From NCBI GenBank assembly GCA_049325475.1, contig JBMOLN010000004.1, forward strand, positions 124,001 to 188,000: a DNA stretch of 64,000 nucleotides, read 5' to 3'. Positions 1 to 7,550 of the stretch are shown in pieces. Under the pieces are notes generated by a model, which was not told the origin of the DNA, ran no database searches, and was given only the letters and a program-made list of their open reading frames with translations. The first letter of the stretch is position 1. Each line of letters opens with the position of its first letter. Both the position numbers and the translations under genes were made by a program. Origin of the DNA: MWCR01 sp049325475 (lineage in GTDB: Bacteria > Patescibacteriota > Patescibacteriia > 2-12-FULL-60-25).

Positions 1-567
1 CCACACGGCAATATTGGGCGAGACGCCGACTTCACCGCAAGTCTCCAAGAGCCAGCTGGAAAGTTCCACGACCGCAATGTCAGTCTTTTTGAGCTTGGCG
101 AGAAAAGTGAGCGGTGAAACCGTAATATTGCCGCCGACAAAGACGCGGCGACCTGATCGCTTGAGCATGTCGCCGATCCAAGCCGTGGTTGTAGTTTTGC
201 CGCGTGTGCCGGTTATGCCAACAGTTTTGCAAGGGCATTTTTCAAAAAAGATGGTGATGTCATTCACGATTGGTTTGCCGAGTTTTTTGGCGCGCAAATA
301 CATTGGGTCGTTTCTGCGCACCCCCGGATTTTTGGCCACAATATCCGCCCAGTCCACGTCTTTAAGTTTAAGACCGCCAAGATGGAATTTTACGTTGGTA
401 AATTTTTTGAGCTGCGCGACGTTATTTTTTACTTCCTTGGCCGGTAAAGCGTCGGTCACTATCACATCATCCCCGCGGCGCGCAAAATAAAGCGCGGCCG
501 AGACTCCACTTCCGGCGGCATAGCGGCCCAGGCCCAATATAAGCACTTTAAGTTTTTTTTGGTTCAT
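1..567 (-). CDS. murD: UDP-N-acetylmuramoylalanine--D-glutamate ligase MurD, N-terminal part
   Basis: The reading frame starts at an ATG at 567 on the minus strand and runs off the window at position 1, so only about 189 N-terminal residues are present. Residues 8-30 form a Rossmann-type glycine-rich start (LILGLGRYAAGSG), followed by the Mur-ligase ATP loop GTRGKTTTT near residue 117, a slight variant of the usual GTNGKT. MurD adds D-glutamate to UDP-MurNAc-L-Ala in cytoplasmic peptidoglycan precursor synthesis. The N-terminal domain fits MurD better than MurC/E/F. In most bacteria murD sits beside mraY/ftsW/murG; here it is 9 kb downstream of murG. The spacer upstream of the start carries a syllabic repeat. 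Confidence 0.88.
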   Translation of the reverse strand, partial: MNQKKLKVLILGLGRYAAGSGVSAALYFARRGDDVIVTDALPAKEVKNNVAQLKKFTNVKFHLGGLKLKDVDWADIVAKNPGVRRNDPMYLRAKKLGKPIVNDITIFFEKCPCKTVGITGTRGKTTTTAWIGDMLKRSGRRVFVGGNITVSPLTFLAKLKKTDIAVVELSSWLLETCGEVGVSPNIAVW

Positions 568-717
568 AGTATTATTTGTCGTCGTCCTACGTCGCCCGTC
601 CCACGTCCCGCGTCATTTGTTATCACATTTTTACAGGATTAATAACGTTTATAACCCAATTCTTAAACATCAGACCCAGTTATCGAGGATTGCTCGACAA
701 CTGAGTTCAGCGTTTGA
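568..717. repeat. Spacer with syllabic CCxACGTC repeat
   Basis: Positions 578-614 hold four imperfect copies of a GTC-ending unit (CCTACGTC, GCCCGTC, CCACGTC, CCGCGTC). The reverse complement of 600-614 is found base for base (15 nt) at 36890-36904 inside fmt, where it is translated. No gene is visible here. Confidence 0.6.
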
Positions 718-1008
718 TTATTTGACATTAAATTTAATTTCATGAATTTTCTCAAGCAGTTGCAATGTTAACAGGACTGATGAATTTGTTGTATTTATGA
801 AAATCAAACGATCACCAAAATTTTTAAAAATTGGTGTAATAAATTCATCACCCCACGAAGGTGAGAACGTAATTATGCCTTCAAAATCCATCTCGACTGT
901 TTCATTACTTTTAATTGCATTAAGAGTTGGTAAAAAAGCATTATAAGCTTCTTTGCCGGCTTGACGTGACGTTAATACGGTGCCGAATTTTGTCATTATG
1001 ATTTTCAT
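718..1008 (-). CDS. STAS-like protein (DUF4325 type)
   Basis: This 96-residue protein resembles STAS-like DUF4325 proteins: a short beta/alpha fold with a conserved segment FSPSWGDEFITPIF around residues 48-61, in the region where STAS domains carry the phospho-regulated serine. It starts 5 nt after the stop of the upstream HTH-ATPase gene, so the two are almost certainly co-transcribed and probably interact. Known STAS/GHKL pairs (SpoIIAA/SpoIIAB, RsbV/RsbW) switch partners by phosphorylation; that this pair does the same is inference. No enzyme motif is visible. Confidence 0.7.
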   Translation of the reverse strand: MKIIMTKFGTVLTSRQAGKEAYNAFLPTLNAIKSNETVEMDFEGIITFSPSWGDEFITPIFKNFGDRLIFINTTNSSVLLTLQLLEKIHEIKFNVK

Positions 1009-1013
1009 AGTAT

Positions 1014-1745
1014 TCAGAATTTGATGATTGATAAAGCGCCTCTGATAAAATCATCCGATTTATGAATTTTTAATTCTCCGCTTTTTTTGGAAATTTCCAG
1101 AACAGCGTCACCGGATTGAAAAAATAATTCGGCTTTGGCTTGCGTTAATGCATCTTTAGCGAATTTTAAACCGTTTCCCCTGTTTTCCGGTGCGCGACCG
1201 CTGACAATCTTAGTAAAAGCGACATTAAGGGCTTGCTCATGAGTTTGCAGATCGGGTTGCACTTTTTGCAATGTGGCTAAAACGCCAACGCCCCTGTCAG
1301 CAATAACGATGATTCGCTTGTTCAGGTCATAGGAAAAAAATGCACCGGATATATCCGGCCAATTGCCCAGATTATGATCAAAAGAGTTATTTCCAATTTC
1401 GCCGGCCGCGGATGAAATCAAAGACGGTTGGAATCCGACTGATGCTTGATCCAACAATATCGCCATTTTAGTATGCCGTGTTTTAAAAACATCGGATGTG
1501 GGGCAATAAAATTCATCATCAGGTTCGTAAGCCTCTGCGGAACTTGCCCAATCATGGGCAATACGAAAAAGACCTTTCTTTATTTTTTGCAGATCTGATA
1601 TGGAATAACGACGCTGGCCGCCGGGCGTGAGCATGGTGGCTTTTAATTTTCCGCTGTCATGCCAGCGCCTTAACGTCATTTCTGAAACACCCAAATATGA
1701 CGCAGCTTCGCTGATTGAAAGCATTCGATCTTTCAAATTGTCCAT
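1014..1745 (-). CDS. MerR/excisionase-type HTH fused to GHKL (HATPase-like) domain
   Basis: Residues 8-58 are a MerR/excisionase-like helix-turn-helix (ISEAASYLGVSEMTLRRWHDSGKL, then PGGQRRYS). Residues 110-220 show the Bergerat-fold boxes of GHKL ATPases: N box with E116, N119/N120 and D123-H124-N125, G1 box D150-R-G-V-G, and G2 box R189-G-N-G-L. No histidine-kinase dimerisation helix, receiver or membrane segment is present, so this is a DNA-binding, anti-sigma-kinase-like protein rather than a classical sensor kinase. It forms an operon with the STAS-like gene. A consensus promoter with three phased direct repeats lies directly upstream and suggests autoregulation. Confidence 0.75.
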   Translation of the reverse strand: MDNLKDRMLSISEAASYLGVSEMTLRRWHDSGKLKATMLTPGGQRRYSISDLQKIKKGLFRIAHDWASSAEAYEPDDEFYCPTSDVFKTRHTKMAILLDQASVGFQPSLISSAAGEIGNNSFDHNLGNWPDISGAFFSYDLNKRIIVIADRGVGVLATLQKVQPDLQTHEQALNVAFTKIVSGRAPENRGNGLKFAKDALTQAKAELFFQSGDAVLEISKKSGELKIHKSDDFIRGALSIIKF

Positions 1746-1756
1746 AATACACCAAT

Positions 1757-1802
1757 ATTATATAAACTTATACAAAATTGTCAAATCTATACAAATCTAT
1801 AC
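1757..1802 (-). promoter_or_regulatory. Promoter with three helically phased direct repeats upstream of the HTH-ATPase operon
   Basis: On the minus strand TTGACA (1784-1779) and TATAAT (1762-1757) are separated by exactly 16 bp. Written on the plus strand, AAATCTATAC occurs at 1783-1792 and 1793-1802, and AAACTTATAC at 1764-1773 inside the spacer, so copies are 10 and 19 bp apart, on one face of the helix. They are good candidate operator half-sites for the HTH protein whose ATG is at 1745. The role is inferred. Confidence 0.75.
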
Positions 1803-1901
1803 ATTAATTGATTTCTTACTCATTCGCTGAAAAATGGCTTTATTTAGCGGAAAAAGTGTCTATTTTTTATAACAAAAGCAACATACTTGCCGGCGTTTTT
1901 G

Positions 1902-1926
1902 AACCGTCAAGTATTCCTTGACGGTT
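1902..1926. repeat. Perfect 10-bp inverted repeat, 5-nt loop
   Basis: AACCGTCAAG and CTTGACGGTT flank TATTC. No T-run follows on either strand, so it is not a typical intrinsic terminator. It lies between the 1993-2400 gene and the HTH-ATPase promoter and could be an operator or an RNA hairpin. Confidence 0.5.
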
Positions 1927-1992
1927 GCCTTCTCAAATACACATTAGCAAAAACAGGGCGGGAAGTATAGCCCTGAATTGCTATGGCAAAAA

Positions 1993-2400
1993 TCATTCTT
2001 TTGCCTCTGTAGGGGCAGAAAATTTGGGCATGTGAATGCGTATTTCTTGTTCGGATCGCTCCAAGAGTAATCCAAAAAGTTTTTTGTCATATCCAAAGCA
2101 GGTGCGTTCCACGTTAACATAATCCGGCTTGTCGTCGCGGAATGTAATGCTCCATCTGGATATAACGACCAATTTATTGATGTCGTTAATCAGTTTAAAG
2201 GCCTGCTGTTCATCAATCTCAACGTCATAGGTGTAAAGACTTGTGATAAAAATCACTTCATCGAATAATTTAATGACTAAATTGGATCTGATGTCGTGGC
2301 GAGCGATGAAACATGGGACGGACTCATCTTCTTGCGGGTCGATTGAATAACCAAGGAATTCTAAGTGATCTTGGATTTGTTGTAATAGTGTGTTTGTCAT
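1993..2400 (-). CDS. Small acidic protein, YbjN/type III chaperone-like fold suspected
   Basis: A 135-residue soluble protein without membrane segments. The pattern (helix LLQQIQDHLEFLGY, then alternating hydrophobic strands such as NLVIKLFDEVIFITSLYTY, then helix QQAFKLINDIN) resembles YbjN or secretion-chaperone-like alpha/beta sandwich proteins, but no signature residue settles this. It is transcribed toward the HTH-ATPase operon, about 250 bp away with its own hairpin between. Function unknown. Confidence 0.55.
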   Translation of the reverse strand: MTNTLLQQIQDHLEFLGYSIDPQEDESVPCFIARHDIRSNLVIKLFDEVIFITSLYTYDVEIDEQQAFKLINDINKLVVISRWSITFRDDKPDYVNVERTCFGYDKKLFGLLLERSEQEIRIHMPKFSAPTEAKE

Positions 2401-2710
2401 ATGTTTTTATTGCGTACGTCGTACTTTAATACGGCATACAATGATTAAGAATTAAATGTTTTTCCCGAATTGAACAATCTTCTCTCGATATTTTTATTTG
2501 TTGCTGGGGTGGTTGCTTGCATACCCTTCGGGGACTCACTTTTTGACAACAAAAAGTAAGCAAAAATTGCTAGGGTTCGATATAACCTCTCATTTCATGG
2601 GGTGCTGATTCTCTTTTACCGACCACGGTGATGCTCACCCCAGACCCCTTGGAGCTTCAAATCCAACTTCCCGAGTTTTATTGGTTTTCAATGTTCAAGT
2701 TTGGTGGGGA
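2401..2710 (+). repeat. Dispersed repeat element, copy A (core 2511-2663)
   Basis: Positions 2511-2663 align end to end with the reverse complement of 9531-9690. Shared exact blocks include a 16-nt block ending in CTCATTTCATGGG and a 26-nt block covering CAGACCCCTTGGAGCTTC. A hairpin inside is kept by compensatory change: ACTTTTTG/CAAAAAGT here, CTACTTTTG/CAAAAGTAG in copy B. No ORF is shared in frame. The remainder of 2401-2510 shows nothing recognisable. Confidence 0.7.
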
Positions 2711-2774
2711 AAAACTAAAAAGCGGTTAAGAGACTTAATCCGGTTCGACTTCCGGATGAAATCTCCCAACCGCC
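2711..2774 (-). terminator. Long-stem intrinsic terminator of candidate ncRNA 1
   Basis: On the minus strand nested stems GCGGTT/AACCGC, GAGA/TCTC and ATCCGG/CCGGAT form one long hairpin (arms 2768-2773 and 2722-2727 outermost), followed directly by a run of five T. The nested stems and T-run are read directly. Confidence 0.7.
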
Positions 2775-2913
2775 TTTCGAAGGGGTTAGTCCGCGCATGG
2801 CATTGGCTTTCAGCAGATTTCCCTGATTGCCTTTTTCGATGTTGATCGAATAGCGCATGCGGGGCCGATCGGCGTGACTAAATCGAGCCAATCGGTCTGC
2901 ATCTCGTGCTTAC
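2717..2913 (-). ncRNA. Candidate structured ncRNA 1, about 195 nt, family unknown
   Basis: No ORF of convincing quality lies here, yet the stretch is bounded by a consensus promoter and a strong terminator on the minus strand. Predicted local helices by eye: CCGAUUGGC pairing with GCCGAUCGG, a UUCGAU-CAAC-AUCGAA tetraloop hairpin, and CCGC/GCGG closing an inner branch. The size is similar to 6S RNA, but no 6S, SRP, tmRNA or RNase P signature was recognised. A 47-codon frame inside lacks a ribosome site and was not called. Confidence 0.6.
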
Positions 2914-2919
2914 ATTTAT

Positions 2920-2948
2920 AAAATAGCAGGAAAAACGGGGTTTGTCAA
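2920..2948 (-). promoter_or_regulatory. Extended -10 promoter for ncRNA 1
   Basis: Minus strand: TTGACA (2948-2943), 17-bp spacer ending in TGC, then TATTTT (2925-2920). The -35 overlaps the stop codon of the upstream small gene. The expected transcription start is near 2913. Confidence 0.7.
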
Positions 2949-3169
2949 GGATGTAAGTCGAAAATTTCAACCTTTTCCGACTTCAATTCCAGCGCCATCA
3001 CCTCTTCATAATCCGATTCCTTGATCCACTCATTCTCGCGGAGAAGATTATCTAAAGCTTCGCGATATGTTTGGCCATTGGCGATGCCGAGGACTTGGAG
3101 ATTGTCGATGTCTTTCAAATTTGGCGCGAGTGTTTGGCCTTCTTGGGTAAGGAAGATGAAGGAGGGCAT
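2945..3169 (-). CDS. Small protein, third gene of the MazG-DUF2075 operon, function unknown
   Basis: A 74-residue acidic protein starting 6 nt after the helicase stop. The middle (NLQVLGIANGQTYREALDNLLREN) looks like a short strand-helix module, ending in a Glu-rich helix and a beta strand (EKVEIFDLHP). No family is recognised. The tight spacing says it is translated with the helicase. It could be an accessory or control subunit, but this is only inference. Its stop codon lies inside the -35 of the ncRNA 1 promoter. Confidence 0.6.
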   Translation of the reverse strand: MPSFIFLTQEGQTLAPNLKDIDNLQVLGIANGQTYREALDNLLRENEWIKESDYEEVMALELKSEKVEIFDLHP

Positions 3170-3175
3170 AAAAGC

Positions 3176-5050
3176 TTATGTTAAATCCTGTGTAGAAATC
3201 GAGCTGAAACGTTTTTTAAAATATTTTTCAGTTTCTTTGTCTGTAAAATACACATAACAACCCTTCATTCCTCTTGTCATTAAAACCTTGTAAATACTTC
3301 TTACCAGTTTACTTAGCTCCTCAGGTTTATCTCTTAAACCTCTTTTACCCTTCACATCTTTGTAAGCTGACCAATCCACAAAAAATTTGTCCTTTTCCGA
3401 ATCAAATTTCAAATCATCACCTATAATTACACCAATATAATCAAACTCCAAACCTTGTGAGGTATGTATGCAGCCAACTTGATTAATCCCGGATTCATCA
3501 ATCGCCCAGGTGCTGCCAACTCTTCTAGAGTTCCATGGTAGCTGAAATCCAAATTCGGGCACGGTTATATCACAAACCTGCGCATCCTGATTACCCTCTC
3601 TCTGTGCCGTCCATTTCCATGCATAGCCTGCCAGTAAACGTGCCTTTAATTTTTTATCGTGTTTTTCTTTTATGGCTTTATGCAAATTGTTAGGATCGTC
3701 AAAGATTTTAAATTCAAAGCTTTTTTTGTCCCAACCGTCATAGTTTGCAGTTTCTTTAATCTGTAAAACATCATCGAGCCAATTAACAAAACCCTCAGCG
3801 CCAGCACAACGAAATTGCGCAGTTAGCGCGCTCTCATGAACCTTGGCTCCGAGTTTGTTAGCAACCCGCTTAATCTCCGCTATTGACCCAATATCTTCTG
3901 GTCTGATCATCTGGTATTCGTCGACAAAAAAGATAGTCGTTGTTGTTGAATTTATAATATCGATTATTTGGTTTTCTCCTTGATATTGGTATGCTGTCCC
4001 ATCCTTAAGCCTGTGCGCTTCATCGACTATGATAACGTCGTATATGTTTTTTTCAGTATTAACAAAGCCCGCCGAGCCTTTGAATAAATGTTGTATTCTG
4101 TTTCTGGGAAACTCCCGCGCTAATTGTTGCATTAAAACACTCCTAAAAGCTGCATTTGGTGCTACAAAAACGGTATTCAACTCAGCTTTGAGCAGACCGC
4201 CGAGCAGATTGACTGAAATAACCGACTTACCAGTTCCCGGCCCTCCAGTTATGATCACGACAGATTTTTCTTTGGCGTTTGTTGCTATATCCTTAGCTAA
4301 TTCATAAGCCACCTTTTGCTCGTCTAACAATATAAAATCTTGATTGCCTGCAAACATGGAACAAACGTGCTCTATTAATTTTTTACTTGGTTTTATTCTG
4401 CCTTTTTCCAGTTTATAGAGTATATCCATTCCTTTTCCATTCCCTACGTATGCTTTAATAAAGTTTGCTAGTTTTTCACTGTCATCTTTTAAATAAATTG
4501 GCGATTCCGTTATCAATGTACTGTAAATTGGTGCCTTTAGTGGTTCGGGCTTTCGCTCTCGATAATTATGTAAATACGCGCATGAATACGCTTTAATATA
4601 ACCTGAATAGATATTTTCATTAAAATCTTGCAAGAATAGTCTATAAGAGTTTGCCTGATAGGAGGGGTGCGCTGTTTCGCGCTCTTTTCCACCCAAAAAA
4701 GTTTCTACTATACCATCCTTTGCTGTGCTCTGCGCGTGCTCCCATTGTTTCAGCTCCACAATAATAAAATTTTCCTCTCCTGCTGAGTTTTTTCCAGATA
4801 TTATAAAATCAATACGATTATTCGTTGCCGGGATATTATATTCTAGTAAAATACCGCAATCATCAGGCACATCAGAGCGACGTACTACTCTTTCCATGAA
4901 GCCAAGCGAATTCTGTATAGATGCGAATTCAGAGGGTGCTATTCTTCTACCATTAAAAGCTCTGATAATTTCTTCCTGAACAGCGTCCGCGATTCTATTC
5001 CGATCAACATCTTCTTTAAATCCCAGAACTGTATTTTGATATACAATCAT
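3176..5050 (-). CDS. DUF2075 / Schlafen-like helicase with N-terminal PD-(D/E)XK-like nuclease region
   Basis: 624 residues. Residues 79-101 (RIDFIISG...FIIVELKQW) give a D81...E99-x-K101 arrangement typical of PD-(D/E)XK nucleases. The superfamily 1 helicase core follows: Walker A GGPGTGKS at 269-276, DEAH at 343-346, FFVDEYQ near 375-380, a late CIHTSQGLEFD motif and the C-terminal TRGMKGCYVY motif with arginine. This is the DUF2075 architecture. It is sandwiched between a MazG-like pyrophosphohydrolase (4 nt upstream) and a small protein (6 nt downstream). A nuclease-helicase next to a nucleotide-pool hydrolase suggests genome defence; the role is inferred, the motifs are seen. Confidence 0.85.
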   Translation of the reverse strand: MIVYQNTVLGFKEDVDRNRIADAVQEEIIRAFNGRRIAPSEFASIQNSLGFMERVVRRSDVPDDCGILLEYNIPATNNRIDFIISGKNSAGEENFIIVELKQWEHAQSTAKDGIVETFLGGKERETAHPSYQANSYRLFLQDFNENIYSGYIKAYSCAYLHNYRERKPEPLKAPIYSTLITESPIYLKDDSEKLANFIKAYVGNGKGMDILYKLEKGRIKPSKKLIEHVCSMFAGNQDFILLDEQKVAYELAKDIATNAKEKSVVIITGGPGTGKSVISVNLLGGLLKAELNTVFVAPNAAFRSVLMQQLAREFPRNRIQHLFKGSAGFVNTEKNIYDVIIVDEAHRLKDGTAYQYQGENQIIDIINSTTTTIFFVDEYQMIRPEDIGSIAEIKRVANKLGAKVHESALTAQFRCAGAEGFVNWLDDVLQIKETANYDGWDKKSFEFKIFDDPNNLHKAIKEKHDKKLKARLLAGYAWKWTAQREGNQDAQVCDITVPEFGFQLPWNSRRVGSTWAIDESGINQVGCIHTSQGLEFDYIGVIIGDDLKFDSEKDKFFVDWSAYKDVKGKRGLRDKPEELSKLVRSIYKVLMTRGMKGCYVYFTDKETEKYFKKRFSSISTQDLT

Positions 5051-5054
5051 ATAT

Positions 5055-5402
5055 TTATAGCTCTGTATATTTAGTTGCTACACCTTTTGACTTTTCAACC
5101 GGATACTTCTTTTCATTTTTTTCAATTTTCCTTCTTAGCGCTTCGACCGGATCAATACCCAAATCATGGCTTAATAATAAAACCCAATAAAAAACATCTG
5201 CTATTTCTTCACCAATATCATCTCGATGAGTTTCAACATGTTTTTTAATTTCTTCCGGATTTTTCCACTGGAAATGCTCCATAACCTCTGCAGCCTCTAA
5301 AACCAAAGAAAGCGCAACGTCCTTAGGATTATGAAACTGTTCCCAATCTCTAGCTTTACGGAAAACGAGAATTCGGTCAGTTAATTCTTCTATTGGGTTC
5401 AT
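5055..5402 (-). CDS. MazG-like nucleotide pyrophosphohydrolase
   Basis: About 115 residues from the ATG at 5402; an ATG at 5423 and a TTG at 5444 are alternative starts. The all-alpha NTP-pyrophosphatase signature is clear: LEAAEVMEHF with paired glutamates, then HRDDIGEEIADVFYWV with the E-x-x-D metal-binding helix, as in MazG/RS21-C6-type dNTP hydrolases. Such enzymes cleave nucleoside triphosphates to monophosphate and pyrophosphate. It leads an operon with the DUF2075 helicase. A terminator just upstream separates it from the translin gene, leaving little room for a promoter. Confidence 0.82.
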   Translation of the reverse strand: MNPIEELTDRILVFRKARDWEQFHNPKDVALSLVLEAAEVMEHFQWKNPEEIKKHVETHRDDIGEEIADVFYWVLLLSHDLGIDPVEALRRKIEKNEKKYPVEKSKGVATKYTEL

Positions 5403-5445
5403 AACCTCAATATTCTCCCCCATTTTCAACCAAAAATCAAGCAAA

Positions 5446-5467
5446 GAAAAATCCCGCTTTCGGCGGA
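5446..5467 (-). terminator. Intrinsic terminator downstream of the translin gene
   Basis: On the minus strand CCGC-CGAAA-GCGG followed by GATTTTTC. It sits between the stop of the translin gene and the MazG gene. Confidence 0.55.
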
Positions 5468-5498
5468 ATTTATTATTACTCTTGTCACTTTATACTTG

Positions 5499-6071
5499 TC
5501 ACTTGTCACTTCTTTTGGAGAGATCATATCTCACATCCTCAATCCTTCTTAAATGCTGTTTGGATTGATCAAATTTGGAGCGCATGGAGCCGGTGAGATC
5601 TAAATCGGCGAGGGTTTCGACGATGCTGACCACGGCTTGGTGCATTTTTTCCACGGATTGCTTGTCTCCGGCGGTGGCGCGGAGGACTGAATAGCGGGCC
5701 ATTTCACCGGCTGCGTCGGAGAGCCCGCCGAGGATGGCATCCGGATAGGCTTCCAGTTCTTTGGGAGTTGTGAGCTTGCCTTGCAGATAGTTCATGAAAA
5801 TAAAAGCTTCGGCGTATTCTTCGATTGAAGCGCGCCATTGTCCATCCGCATTTAGAATCGGGGTTTTGGCCACGAGTTTGAGGCCGTTGGCGACATTGGA
5901 CTTGGCGGTAGCGAGTTTGATTCTGGCAGTTGCCGAATCATCGCGCTGGATGGCAAAAATCGCGCCTTTGGAGGCGCGCAAAATCTCTTGCGAAATGGTG
6001 ACGAGTTTTTTGCGCAAATCTTCGTATTCTTGTTTACGCTTTTTGATAATTGACCATTGTTTTTCCTGCAT
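5499..6071 (-). CDS. Translin-family protein
   Basis: 190 residues from the ATG at 6071; a longer frame to 6185 only shadows the upstream glycosyltransferase. All-helical with translin/TRAX features: N-terminal basic helix ending in ILRASKGAIFAIQR, the EEYAEAF motif at residues 84-90 (TRAX catalytic glutamates lie in the equivalent EYxEA helix), and GLSDAAGEMAR at 116-126 matching GLxDxxGExxR of the family. Translins are octameric RNA/ssDNA-binding proteins, some of them RNases, best known in eukaryotes and archaea. It overlaps the upstream gene by 38 nt. Its last codons and stop are built from the GTGACAA repeat that follows. Confidence 0.75.
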   Translation of the reverse strand: MQEKQWSIIKKRKQEYEDLRKKLVTISQEILRASKGAIFAIQRDDSATARIKLATAKSNVANGLKLVAKTPILNADGQWRASIEEYAEAFIFMNYLQGKLTTPKELEAYPDAILGGLSDAAGEMARYSVLRATAGDKQSVEKMHQAVVSIVETLADLDLTGSMRSKFDQSKQHLRRIEDVRYDLSKRSDK

Positions 6072-7191
6072 ACTTTTGAGTTTGATAAATTTTCTCGGTT
6101 CGTTTAACCACAGCCTCCCAAGAGAACAACCGGCGGATGACTTCGCGGCCGCGCTCCCCTCTTTCTTCTGCGGATTTGGGATCATCTAATGCCCATTGGA
6201 TGGCTTTGGCAAGTTTGTCGATATCACCCACGGGGACGGCAATGCCCGAGTGGTCAATGAGTTCCAAATTGGCCGGGATGTCGCTCATGATAACCAATTT
6301 GCCATTGGCCATGGCCTCCAGGATGGCGACAGAAAGACCTTCACTGCGTGAGGGATGGACGAAAGCGCGGCAATGATTGATGAGTTCAAAGAGCGGTTCG
6401 CCGCTGATGTGGCCCGTGAAGATGATGCGCGGATCATCCTGGGCCAGCTTTTCCAGATGTTCCATGTAGGCCACGTCATCAAAAGCCGCCGACCCGGCAA
6501 TGACCAGCTTGTCGTCGGTCTGAACTTTTTTAAAAGCGCGGATGGTATCATCTTGCGCTTTGTGCGCGACCAGACGAGCGAGATGCAAAAAATAATGACC
6601 GGTTTTTAATCCCTGTTTTTTGACGTAATCGGTTTTATATTTTTTGTCCGAAAGTTCCACTCCATTGGGAATATATTCCACGACTGCGCGCGGAAAAAGT
6701 TTTTTACAAAGGATTTGGATTTCATGCGACACGGCAATGGTGATGTGCGGAAAAGCGACTGCGGCCCATTCACCGAACATAAGATACAGCTTGGCCAAGC
6801 TCCCCCATTTTTCATGATACTGATCGCGGCTGTGGAAAGTGACCACGGTTTTGGCCGAGCGTTTAAACAGTCTGGAGATCCACGAAAGTGTGGCCGGGCC
6901 GATTCCGTGATAGTGCACGATATCAACATCCTCGGTGAGAGAGTGAAGGCTGGCAAAAAATACGTGGGTTATGGTATCAAAGTGTTTGGTTTTGAATGAT
7001 GGCAATGTAATGAGATTGATGCCCTTGTAGGATTTTTTCTGTTTGGGATTGGCGTATTTGCGCACATAAACCGTTACATGATGGCCGTCAGCAACAAGAT
7101 GGCGCGCGAGGTTTTCTACGTGCGTTTCGATGCCTCCGCCAACAGGATACAAACCGGGGAGGCCTTTTGCCCCGATCATTGCTATGCGCAT
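6034..7191 (-). CDS. Family 4 glycosyltransferase (GT-B fold)
   Basis: 385 residues. The N-terminal Rossmann start MIGAKGLPGLYPVGGGIETHV holds the glycine-rich donor/acceptor loop. The C-terminal half carries the GT4 signature HPSRSEGLSVAILEAMA with the E-x7-E arrangement that binds the nucleotide-sugar. It probably transfers a hexose or GlcNAc to a cell-envelope glycan; acceptor unknown. It ends 38 nt inside the translin gene. The spacer upstream (7240-7320) is an AATAACCAA-type syllabic repeat whose complement recurs at 7348-7371. Confidence 0.85.
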   Translation of the reverse strand: MRIAMIGAKGLPGLYPVGGGIETHVENLARHLVADGHHVTVYVRKYANPKQKKSYKGINLITLPSFKTKHFDTITHVFFASLHSLTEDVDIVHYHGIGPATLSWISRLFKRSAKTVVTFHSRDQYHEKWGSLAKLYLMFGEWAAVAFPHITIAVSHEIQILCKKLFPRAVVEYIPNGVELSDKKYKTDYVKKQGLKTGHYFLHLARLVAHKAQDDTIRAFKKVQTDDKLVIAGSAAFDDVAYMEHLEKLAQDDPRIIFTGHISGEPLFELINHCRAFVHPSRSEGLSVAILEAMANGKLVIMSDIPANLELIDHSGIAVPVGDIDKLAKAIQWALDDPKSAEERGERGREVIRRLFSWEAVVKRTEKIYQTQKYAGKTMVNYQKA

Positions 7192-7377
7192 CTTGATAAT
7201 TTTTACGGGTTATGGTAATATTGTACCGCAAAAAGGAAAAATCACCAATAACCAAGCTCCAATAACCAAACAATATCCAATTACCAAAATCCAATACCCA
7301 ATTGTTAGTTAAAAAAATATCGTGTAAACGATTCCTTCATTGATTATTGTTTTGTTGGTTATTGGTTATTACAGTAC

Positions 7378-7452
7378 GCGCGAGTAGCTCAGTGGTAGAG
7401 CAGTGGCCTTTTAAGCCAATGGTCGTGGGTTCGATCCCCACCTCGCGTACCA
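7378..7452 (+). tRNA. tRNA-Lys(TTT), CCA encoded
   Basis: All arms fold: acceptor GCGCGAG/CTCGCGT with one G-U, D-arm GCTC/GAGC, anticodon loop CTTTTAA giving anticodon TTT, T-arm GTGGG-TTCGATC-CCCAC, discriminator A and encoded CCA. The top pair of the anticodon stem is a G-A mismatch. Confidence 0.95.
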
Positions 7453-7550
7453 CTCCCCGTCGCTCGACATTCGTCGAGCTATGGGGAGTGCCCCTCGTAG
7501 CTTTAGCGAAGTGGGGCATCCCCCTTTGCATAAAGCTTCGGGGGATTTTT
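7453..7550 (+). terminator. Three tandem hairpins, the last an intrinsic terminator, after tRNA-Lys
   Basis: ACTCCCC.../GGGGAGT, GCCCC.../GGGGC and ATCCCCC/GGGGGAT (7518-7524 with 7540-7546) follow the tRNA, the last with a T-run at 7547-7550. The stretch 7551-7740 has further C-rich/G-rich inverted repeats (7571-7640) like those at 18218-18290 and 36215-36300, and no gene. Confidence 0.7.

Noticed and set aside
1902..1926. Terminator
   Set aside because: Perfect hairpin but no T-run on either side; kept as an unexplained inverted repeat.
2740..2760. T-arm-like CCGGTTCGACTTCCGG suggesting a tRNA
   Set aside because: The loop has eight bases and no acceptor, D or anticodon arm surrounds it; it is part of a terminator stem.
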